Shown here piece after piece: positions 24,201 to 34,700 of a stretch of DNA of 64,000 bases. Origin of the DNA: Tanypteryx hageni (lineage: Eukaryota > Arthropoda > Insecta > Odonata > Petaluridae); contig CM054118.1 in the NCBI GenBank assembly GCA_028673005.1, positions 2,067,410 to 2,131,409 of the forward strand, read 5' to 3'. Position 1 is the stretch's first letter, and the number at the start of each line of letters is the position of its first letter. The notes beneath the pieces were generated by a model that saw nothing but the letters and a program-made list of their open reading frames with translations, did not search any database and was not told the DNA's origin. The translations under genes and the position numbers were made by a program.

Positions 24201-26287
24201 GAAGAGAAACCAAAGTTTTTTTTAGAAGGAAGAGTGAATTTAGATTTAAGATAAAGGTATGTGTGGGGACTTCTCTTGTACAGAGAAAGAAAGAAAAGTT
24301 TTTCTTTCAGAGTCCATCTCCTTCCCCTTGGCTTCACCTTACAATTTCGCAATTGCGAATTAAGAAGCAATACTGAACCTTTATCTAACCTACTTTCCAA
24401 AGATTTGTTCAAAATTCCGAAATCTTCACAGAATGATAACTTTTCAGGATTAACTCTGGTGCTATACTTATGCTTTAAGTATGAAATTTCCAAACACTTT
24501 TTCTTGTAGCTAACAAACAGTTGTTTTTTCTTTGGTGTCAAATCCGAAATTTTCCTAACATTTATGCTTTTTAAAAGATGAGCGCTGGCAGCTTTCCTTT
24601 TTAAAGAACATTCGGTATCCCCAGTAACAGATGTTTTAAAAGGAGAGGTTGCTGGTAATGCTGATGAAGTGCCAGGGAGAGATAGATTAGAAGAAGAATC
24701 AAGACTTACATCATGAATCCTAAATGTGACTTCGGGGCTTGGAATTTCACTTGGTAAAGGAGGAGGAGGAAGTGGAGTAGCCAAAGACTCAGCTGATACA
24801 GTTGATATTACTAGAGGAGTACTAGTAGAAGCAGCTGAGGAAACAGTAGAAAATATTGTAGGAAGTGCACCACGTAACAATTTGCGTTCTTCATAGGACT
24901 TGTATTGACAGGGGGTGAAATGATGTTTGCACAAATATACCCCTTTGTTCAGTGACATAATGGGCCTATGAAATAAAGCGGGGTTCCCTGCCCTTGCAAC
25001 CCATTCTCGGCACCTGGAATGATAACATTACAGAATTATTAACACTTCAACATACGGCATCACATGAAAACAAGCCATAGTGAAGTATCTCGTTAAATGG
25101 TTACTATTATTAAAGTTGAAAATGCTGAGATACATATCTAACTACAGTAATAACTCGATATGCGAATAATCTGTCCACTAAATATCGGCTCAACAAAGTG
25201 TTGACCTTTTTACTACAGGTAATCCACGATATACTCGCCGTATCTCGAAACGAGAGGTTTCAAGTTAAAATTGCAATCCCATAACAATAATAATTTTTAT
25301 TCATCCGAGGACATATACATATATGTATAGGATGTCAAATTGACTATACTTATTATGCAATATATATAAGGCCACAGCCTTTTTTAGGAATAAACAAACA
25401 CATCCGAGAGAACGTTCTCAGCCACTTATAGGATCAAAAATAACAACTAAGCTGAGTTGGGCGGTAGAACAAGGTTCGTGTGTTCCAAATTGCAATCTGG
25501 ATATAATTTCACATACGTAAACACGACCATAGTAAGATTAATCTCAAAAAGAAACGTAAATCATTCTTTATTTTTCTCGGTACGTAAAATTATTACACAA
25601 TATGTAGTACTGCATGTCATAAAATATAGAAGTACATTAATTAATCGATATATTGTTTCAATGCACGAAAGCAACTCACGGAGCGCTTCTACTTCGTATA
25701 TCGAGGTATTACTGCATATAATTTTGTCGACTTTCAAAAATATTTTTACAAATATAGCTAATGGTACTTACGTAGAATCCGTGCAAGGAAACGAATGTAA
25801 TTTCAACTTTAGATCTCCACTCGTTCCCCTCGTGTGTTTGCAGTTTAGTGCGTAGCACTTAAGTGCATGCACTATCTTCTCTGCTTGATTCATTTTAGCA
25901 AGCTAGTGGAAACGTTGCAACGTACAGAAAATACCTTAACACACACACACAAAGAGTCACATGTATCACCAGCATATATGAAGTTGTTAACCATTCATTC
26001 ATATACTCCTCTATAGTCAAAACATCCCTACCTGTACTAAAAAATAACTCTTTCCCAAGATTTTCCGTAATGGCGGATAAACTTATAATTAAGCAGTTAC
26101 CAAGTTCAACCGTTAAAACTTCTCAACATGATCATATGATCACTTCAAATTCAGCTTGGCGCTCACTCATTGGCTGCCTTGCCATTCAAAGTAGAGCGAC
26201 GACAGCGCGACAGCCCTCAAGAACGCCAACAGGAACTTGATGTATCTGACGAGAACCAAATCGCCCCATAAGAGTTCCCTCCCCCTG
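21260..26287 (-). mobile_element. P-superfamily element copy B, near full length
   Basis: A 5.0-kb P element whose transposase is on the minus strand. The left end is (C)AGGGGGAGGGAACTCCC and the right end is its inverse (GAGTTCCCTCCCCCTG). The two terminal inverted repeats share about 16 bp. Flanks GAGTCAGC (21252-21259) and GAGTCGGC (26288-26295) match at 7 of 8 bases and fit the 8-bp duplication of this superfamily. Inside are a THAP exon, an intron of about 760 bp, a large second exon, a 95-bp intron, a third exon and a long AT-rich 3' part. It is the only copy here with the whole transposase region and is the likely parent type of deletion copies A and C. Confidence 0.92.
22265..25893 (-). 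pseudogene. P-type (THAP9-like) transposase, three exons, frameshifted
   Basis: Exon 1 is 25893-25772 and starts at an ATG. It encodes the first half of the THAP finger (CYALNCKHTRG ... LHSFPCTDS), with donor gtaagt. Exon 2 is 25013-23446 and completes the finger (TCREW, CKHHFTP, GALPTIF). After a Ser/Pro-rich spacer and a leucine-containing coil it has the RNase-H core with LLFDEMSIRPSVVYN and KIVATLCDMGSNN, then TLHDPPHLLKCTRNMF. Exon 3 is 23350-22265 and has the C-terminal part (NQDPLENFFGNIRLHGGAN, RGSNCESDDD, CSTCLSQLTT). Predicted length is about 920 residues, near THAP9. It is broken by a one-base excess in an A run (8 A where 7 keep frame, 24214-24222) and by shifts near 23580 and 22510. 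The neighbours are other P copies. Confidence 0.9.
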
Positions 26288-26355
26288 GAGTCGGCTAAGA
26301 CCACGTTTTTAACACGGGAGTTCCCACCCCCTGCCGACATTCATTGTACATCATC
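26288..26355. other. 68-bp spacer between P copies B and C, holding an old P end
   Basis: 26293-26333 is a diverged P terminus in minus orientation (…gggagttcccaccccctg), the remainder of the older element into which copy B inserted. 26348-26355 is ACATCATC, the left target duplication of copy C. Confidence 0.75.
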
Positions 26356-28542
26356 AGGGGGAGGGAACTCTTATGGGGCGATTTGGTTCTCGTCAGATAG
26401 ATCACGTTGGTGCAGGCACCGTGAAAGCGAAAGGTTGAGCGCTGTCGTCGCTCTAATTTGAATGGTAAGACAACCAATGAGTGAGCGCCAAGCGGCCAAG
26501 CCGATCATGTGATCATGTTGAGTAGTTGTGACTGTTGAACTAGGTAACTGCGTAACTGTAAGTTTATCCGCCATTACGGGAAATCTTGGGAAAGTGTTAT
26601 TTTTTAGTACAGGTAAGGATGTTTTGACTATAGAGGAGTATATGAATGAATGGTTAACAACTTCATATATGCTGGTGATACATGTGACACTCTGTGTGTG
26701 TTAATTAAGTTATTTTCTGTACGTTGCAACGTTTCCACTAGCTTGCAAAAATGAATCAACCAGAGAAGATGGTGCGTTTACGTAAGTGCTACGCACTAAA
26801 CTGCAATCATACGAGGGGAACGACCGGAGATCTAAAGTTGAAATTACATTCGTTTCCTCGCACGGAATCTACGTAAGTACTATTAGCTATATTTGTAAAA
26901 ATATTTTTGTAAGTCGACAGAATTGTATGCAGTAATACCTCGATATACGAAGTAGAAGCGCTCCGTGAGTTGCTTTCGAGTATTGAAACAATATATCGAT
27001 TAATTAATGTACTTCTGTATTTTATTACCTACAGTACTACATATTGTGTAATAATATTACGTACCGAGAAAAATAAAGAATGAGTTACGTTTCTTTTTGA
27101 GATTAATCTTACTATGGTTGTGTTTACGTATGTGAAATTATATCCAGATTGCAATTTGGAACACACGAACCTTGTTCTACCGCCCAACTCAGCTTAGTTG
27201 TTATTTTTGATCCTTTAAGTGACTGAGAACCTTCTCTCGGATGTTTGTTTATTCCTAAGAAAGGCTGTGGCCTTATATCTATTGCATAATAAGTACAGCC
27301 AATTTGACATCCTATACATGTATGTATATGTCCTGGGATGAATAACAATTATTATTGTTATGGGATTGCAATTTTTAACTTGAAACCTCTCGTTTCGAGA
27401 TACGGCGAGTATATCGTGGACTACCTGTAGTGAAAAGGTCACTTATTTAGTGTACAGATTATTCGCATATCGAGTTATTACTGTAGTTAGATATGTATCT
27501 CAGCATTTTCAACTTTAATAATAGTAACCATTTAACGAGATACTTCACTGTCTTGTTATCATGTGATGCATATCTTCACTTTAGGCTCTTTAGGAGCAAA
27601 GTTGTATTTGATGCATATGTTGAAGTGTTAATAATTCTGTAATGTTATCATTCCAGGTGCCGAGAATGGGTTGCAAGGGCTTCAGCTTGGCAAACATAAA
27701 GCCACTGTTATTGAAGATGCTTGATGGACATTGCATGAACCTTATACAATAATTGCCCTCTTGCCTTTCCCTTAATTGAGGCTGACTGGCTGATTTCATG
27801 TTGGTCCATATGTACTTTATCAGGTGTGCGTTAGTGGTAAAATACTTCATATACTTAATGGTTGGTGACTAACTTGAATGTTTCATCGCTATTTCAATCA
27901 ACATTTGCTTTGATTCCTATGCTTATTGATTCATTGAGACTGGCAAAAGTCACTTCTGTTCATACTTTGTCATGACTTGTTTCTTTATTATTGTTATGAT
28001 GTTTGTCTGGTGGCTGGCTTCTGCAGCTTTCATATGTTAATTATTCTTTTGTCTGTTACAAACATTCTACTGTATTATTTTTTCAATGTGTGCATGTTTC
28101 CTATATTTATTGAACAATAATTGATCTATGTGGTTCAATTCCATTTAATATCTGTTATATGTAAATATGTACAATATTTGTTCTGCAATAAAACTATTTA
28201 AATTTAAATTATTATTCTTTCTATTCTCACCCATTACTCCTCTGGTTACGTTATTCGTAAAAAGGTTTGATTTGCTAAATAAAAAAATTAGCGTCATTTA
28301 TTCAAAAATAATGAATAAAACTAAATTGGTGTATGATTTTTGAAAATTGCGCTCGCCGTCTGTACGAAGTTGCTATTGGCTGCTGAAATTCGTCTGCTAG
28401 CTGCCTGTTCTCCGCTTCGATTGGCTGTAAAAATGACGTCATACGTCAACGCAACAGCAGCGCCAGCTAGCCAGTGCCTGCACCAACGTTTTGTACTAGC
28501 CAGCTAAGACCACGATTTTAACATGGGAGTTCCCTCCCCCTG
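26356..28542 (+). mobile_element. P-superfamily element copy C, internally deleted
   Basis: A 2.19-kb non-autonomous P element in + orientation, flanked by perfect ACATCATC duplications (26348-26355 and 28543-28550). Its 5' end (AGGGGGAGGGAACTCTTA) and 3' end (GGGAGTTCCCTCCCCCTG) are intact. It keeps the 5' non-coding region, THAP exon 1, intron 1, the first bases of exon 2 and the 3' part. The catalytic region is deleted at about 27683, where exon 2 sequence gcaagggc runs into unrelated 3' sequence. The deletion point differs from that of copy A, so the two arose independently. It lies only 184 bp before the Noc2 start codon and in the same direction. Confidence 0.93.
26751..26872 (+). pseudogene. 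THAP exon 1 of P copy C
   Basis: The ATG at 26751 opens MNQPEKMVRLRKCYALNCNH, followed by TRGTTGDLKLKLHSFPRTES, and the exon ends at a consensus donor (gtaagt, 26873-). If spliced to the retained acceptor (ttccag before tgccgagaatggg near 27656), the product would be THAP-half plus CREWVARASAWQT and a stop, about 53 residues. The zinc finger would lack its last Cys-His pair, so it should not bind DNA as a normal THAP domain. The donor and start are intact, so this exon could still be used in transcripts from the P promoter. Confidence 0.75.
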
Positions 28543-28550
28543 ACATCATC

Positions 28551-28734
28551 CCACTTTCTTCTGTATACATAATATCCATAGTGTAGGTAGATAACGTACG
28601 CAGCTACAGAAACCTCACTTTTTTAACACGGGACTTTACGTACCGTCTTTGTCTACTTGCGATTTTTGATGCTTTCCTGTTAAATGTAAAAACGTGCGTT
28701 ACGTCTTATGTGCAATCTTTTTATTTGATTGACA
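28551..28734 (+). promoter_or_regulatory. Noc2 proximal upstream region / 5' UTR
   Basis: Only 184 bp separate the right duplication of P copy C from the Noc2 ATG. The stretch contains no TATA box I would trust. Whatever promoter and 5' UTR Noc2 keeps must lie here or within the P element. The bases before the ATG (gaca) give a good animal start context. Confidence 0.45.
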
Positions 28735-31700
28735 ATGAAAACCAAATCATTTACTGAAAAAAGCAAATCGGGACCAATGCGTCCACAAGGGAATAAAAAG
28801 AAGGCAGATAAGAATGATGAAGACAGTGAAGTTTCGGAAGAATCGGAAAGTGACGAAGATCTCTCTGGCGAAGGTAAGTTTTTATAGGGTTATCGCATGG
28901 AGATGTAAAACTTGGAGAGTGAAATATACCGCGGTTCAGTGAACATGTAATGAATCCAGTCATACATTTTAGAGTTAAAAGATGACTGGGAGTCATATGG
29001 AAGTGAAGACGAGGACGTGGATGAAGATGATCAGAATGAGAACGAAACTGATAATAAAGAAGACTTCACTAAGAAATCTTCAAAATATAAGGAAGATAAG
29101 GAACACAGAAAGTCCTTACAAAAACTGAAGAAGTCGGATCCCGAATTTTATGAGTTTCTCCAAGAGAATGACAGAAAACTACTACAATTTGATGTGTCAG
29201 ACAGTGAATCAGAAGTTTCAGAAGAAGACAGCGAATTACAAGGTCCTCATGTGCCGCCCGACAAATTAGAGGTACTTCTATTAAAACCAAGAAGAATGAG
29301 TGCTATTAATATATATATAGTTTCAATTCAAGTGGCCTTTTCAAGTAGCAATTCTTATTTTTTAGGTTGCAAGTGATGAAAGCGACTTTGAGCCCGAAGA
29401 AGGAATTCATACTATTCATGGAGCTAATAAAGTGATTACTTTACAAATGGTTGAAGACTGGCAGAAAAATCTTTTCACTGACAAGTAAGAATATTTGAGT
29501 CAGACTTGTTTTTTTATCTGCTTACCCTCAGACAATTTTAATCCACTAAATCGTTAAATCAATCACCGATAGCATTTATATGGAATTTATTTGTAAAATT
29601 ATTGAAAGTACCCTGCATTTCCTTCTTTTCACCTTACATTGGTAGAGTATTTAGTTTATTGTGAATTAATAATATTCAAATGTATTCAGTTATTTTATAT
29701 TAATAAGCCATTAACCTATTCTGTAAAATTAGGCAAACTTGATTGTATTGAGAAATCTGCAGGACTGAAATATGTTCAATTAGTCTAAACCTCTCGGAAA
29801 TGTCATTTTGTTGTATGAAAAAATATCTATTTAAAATTATTTTAGATCTGTTGCCACAATTGGTGAAGTTATGAAAGCCTTTCATGCTGCTGTTTTAAGA
29901 GTAGCTGCTGAAGATGATGGGACTAGTTCCGAGTACAAAGTAACAGGAAGCTCAGGTAATTTTTTAAAGAAATATATAATATTCTTGAGATCTTTATGAA
30001 AATTTCAGATATTAGTTTAATTTTTAGTATCAAAGGTAACTTGATAAGACTTATTTTGCGTATTACATTGATTCTGGTCTTTATCTCTAATTGTAATTTA
30101 TCAAGTTAAAGTACTTAAGCATTTGCTTATTAAAACTGTCATTATTAATGAATATATATCAAAGCTAGCTCTTATTCTATAGACTATTTCCAAATGTTCG
30201 CCAATTAAATAGTAGTCCTTCCCTTGCCAATATGAGATATTTTTAGCGAAGGTATCATCCTTAAATGATGACATGCTTCTAGAGGGGAGGAAGGGTCTTC
30301 AAAAATGTGATATTTTGTGATGGGGGTTTCTAGAAGAATGTGTTGTCACAAAGAAATCAATGTATTTTCTTAGGAAAAATTTGAGTTCTTCTGAATGAAA
30401 CACATTTTAAAAATTGTTGAAAGGGCAATTTGAAAATGCTGAATATGGACAGAATCCAATTATTTTATTCATCATATGATTTTCAAAATATTATCATTTG
30501 GATATTATTCAGTGTTAAGTAAATGTCTTACTGAAGACAGGATTTGATTGGAACTGAAAAATATTTATTTGAATAATAAAAGCAAACATTCTGAAAGAAT
30601 AATGATGTGATCAGTTATGGAGATAATTAGGAAACATAACTCATTGGTTAACAAACAAATCATCAATTAGGTTTTGAAAGAAAGTGAAATAAACAAGAAT
30701 AATTCAATAATGTCGATGTATGGTGATGGCATTTAGATATTGATATTCGATACAAAATCACTAAGAACTCCTTTTTGTGAACTAGAACAATTGATAGTGA
30801 CCAAGGGCTGTTTGAATGTTTAATCACATCACGGTGGAGCATTGATTTCATTTAAAAAGCAGCGCCATCTTTATTTTTGTGGCACACAATATGGCTTGTT
30901 TGTATTTGAAAATTTGTAATAAGAAATAAGGTAAATATATGTGCTAAACTATAATTGAGTATTGTTTTACATTTAAAAACTTTATAAAAATATTTGAATA
31001 GGTATAATTTTTTAATATTTATTTTCCATTATAGCATAAATAAGTAAGAAAAAGTGAACTGCAAACATTATGTTTCTATTGAGGTAATTTTTAAAAGAAA
31101 ATCAAGTAAATATAGAATTTTATTTGTTTGAAAAGTTTAAATGTTAAACTTTTAACTCTTTTTATTATACAGAAAGGACAAGAACAAACAATTTCAATCA
31201 TTATTCAAGTCATATAAAAGCAAATCCATTTAAAAAAGAAGGATGTGTAGTAGTGATGGGAAAGATCGTTCATTCCCACTCACAATTCATGATTCGTTCA
31301 CAATGATTGGTCTGAATCTGTCTGTCCGCTTCATAACTCAGATCCCGTAAGTGTTAGAGAGCTCAAACTTTGTGTGAAAACTTAATTCACATATTAATTG
31401 GGAATGATGAATAAAATTCCCAAAAAAATGCCAGGGTTAGACTCCAGGGTATAATTTCTATTCTTCATAAGATAACATGTAAAAATCGATTTCTTGACGT
31501 GCATGCTTTTACTCTTATGTAAATTTAAATTACTTAATATAAAGATACGATCTCGGAATAAAGCATGTAACTAGCTGAAAGAATCAACTTTATATTTTTA
31601 AAGACACAATCCCAATCCAAGCTGGATTAGATTAAAATTAGGTTGCAACAATAAAAAATGCAAAATATCCTGGTAACGAGGTAAAAATGTAAAATCCTAG

Positions 31701-34700
31701 TTTGAAAGCCGGCGTGCCGCAAAATTCTGTATATCTTTGAAAGGGTGCAGCGCTTACAAAAAGGTTGGGAACCACTGCCCTAAACACTATGGTCCCTAGG
31801 CCTTTTTAATATGTATATACATATGTACAGGTTGATGCATAATTGGGGAAACATATGGAGAAAAATTAAATTAAAAATTACATGGGTATAGTGGTGACCG
31901 AATATATGTGTGTGTGTATATTTATATATTTTATTCAAAAGTGAATGAATATTGTGCCGTTAGAGTTTATGTGACTACGTAGAATGATTTTTCATTTTAA
32001 ATACTCGCCTATGCATACAAGACAATTTCAATCTCACATGTAAAAAGATGAAAGAAAATCGTTTTTATTAGGTAACCTAAATGACTTTCATCACAGACTG
32101 TGCTGTGAGAGCTAAAGTGAGCGAAAAAGGAACTAAGTGAATGACTGGTCGGCTGCGAGAGGAGAAATACAGTGCGCGAGAGAGTGGCGAGAGTCATCTT
32201 GAGAGCGAATGATTCATGAATGACTCGTATTCATAGCATTGATGGTGGTGTGAACGATTCGTTCACGGATCTCGAAAGTGATTCGTTCATCGTAAATGAA
32301 TCGTTCATGAACGACCCATCACTAATGTGTAGCAAGAAACTATAAAGCTATGGAATCAAATAAAAATTTGGAAAATTTACCATCAAAAGTAGCCTCCATC
32401 ATCAAAGAAAATTAAGCTTTGGCATTGAAAAATAGAGGAACGGTTAAGTTTTTGTAAAAAGCAATCTAGCAACTCAAAAATTACTCCCAAACTTTGGAAA
32501 AACTTCACCTCATATTGTAGACGTTGATGGTAAATCAAAAACAAAAATACGAAGTAAATTAAAAAAGAAAATAGTTCTAATAAACAGTGTTTTAGTTGGT
32601 TTTTTGAAAGAAAAGGTTGTAGATGACTTACCAATGAATCAGGAAAAGGCACTCAAAGAATATGCAAAAAAGAAGACTGGACTAAAGAAGACCTTAAACT
32701 GAAAATTTATGACCAGTAGTGAGAGCAAAAATCAACAGCTAAAAAAACATGGATGAAGTTTTCACTCAAAATGCAGAAATTAATAAAGCTTTGAAGAAAA
32801 GAGATACAGCAGGCAAACCAAGGGTAGAATTGGATCAGACATTTACTAAAAGCTATTATTATTATAGCTTTTCACAGTTCTGCATCACATGAACGATGAA
32901 ACAAAGGTACTTTGAGAAGTATAAAGACTTTGGATAAGTTTATAGAAGAATTAAATAAAACCGGCTTAAATTTGAATCAAAATGTTGTTTATGTTCCTTT
33001 ACTTCCTAAACATGGCTTATTTTCTGAAAGGAAACGGCATCTCACCCCTGTCCCAGTCAAGCTTATTAGAGCTCATAAACATGCCCACTTCCATCATGTC
33101 AATAGACAATTTTGCAAAGCTGCTGTTAATCATTTGGAAGACATTGCTTTAATGCTAGGACCAAATGAAGTATGCTTCCTGAGCCAAGATGATACTTGGC
33201 TTAACTGCAGCAAATGATCAATCTCTAATAGTCATGCATGTCGAATATAGAGTAAGCTTGCTTGGGTCATAGCTTCCAGACATAAAGTGATGCCTACAGT
33301 TTAGGTTGGAATCGATATTTTAAAAAATGGCAATGCTAACCCAAATGTGGTAGGATACTCAGGCACAACTTACATAATTATCAGATCAGGCAAGCACTCT
33401 TCTTCAACAGCATATTCACATGCATTTGATTTTGAAATGCTTTAGTGTAGTCAAAAGGTAAATGGCAAAGAGAAGTTCTGCTTCACAGGCAAAAGCCATT
33501 ATGATGCATCATCTGTATGCAATAACTATTACTAGCCTTGAATTCTTGCCATGGGATATTTAGTGATCGTGATAATCCATGAGCTTTCAGTTTAACGATT
33601 TCCTGCGACACTGGTTTTCCATTGGTTCTTTGAGCACACACAGATCTGACAGTTTATTCATCTAATTCATTAAATCAACCTTGTTTGGGCCCATTAAATG
33701 ATTTCCATGTTGAGTTACCACCTTCAAGTTTCTGTATTGCTTGTTTCCACCTTTGCACTTTTGTCTCAGTCACATTATATTTCCTCCTGGCCTCATAATT
33801 ATTAGTTTCTTCAGCATAATGCATCATCATTTGCTTAAACTTTCTATCAAAACTCATAGCTTGTGATACATTCCCTTTTACAGAGGTGCCTTTCTTCTTT
33901 ACACAGTCTGTCATTTCAGTCCCAAGATTTGGGATAACTTAGTTAGCATATTGATTTTACCTTTTATTTATGTGAAAAGTTGCTCATTGGAGTTCATTAA
34001 TTTTTATGGAGTCAATGTTTTTCACATGGTAATCAGTGTTGTCATTTTATATTATGGAATAATTCCACAATGTTATGCCAGGAACAGTTGACATAATCAG
34101 TGTTGTGTATTTTTCATTTTCAGTTTTCAATGCCATCATTAGGCTATGTGTTATGTATCTTCAGTCTGTCCTTAGAAGACTTCTGAAAGTTTCTCCTGAG
34201 GCAACTCACTTCCAACCCAGTAAATGTAAGAAGTGGAAGAAAGTTAAGACCATACTTAAGGGATATCTGACAGATTTATTAAAGGTAATAACTTAAGAAT
34301 GCTCAAGATTCAAGGCAGCATTTTATTTTATAGTTTTCTTAATAACCAACATTGATAAATATATTCCCATCATATTCATGTTAGAGTGAACTACCAGTGG
34401 ATTTCTCATGCCATTGTAAACCTTATGGTTTGGTAACTTCAGCCACTCAATCGAGAACCATTTATCGTAGGCACAAGTAGCTGAATCTTAATAAATAAGC
34501 AAAGATGGAGACTATGGTGAAATTGATGTTAAATAGAAATTATCTCCTTAACCATAAAATTTTATGATTAAGGAGTTAATTTCTATTTAGCTGAATCTTA
34601 TTTGACACTTTTTGCATTTCTCTTGATTCTATCAGGACTAGAAATTTCATATTATTTTCATTATTTTTTATGGTATAAATAATAGATTTTTACTTTCTCA

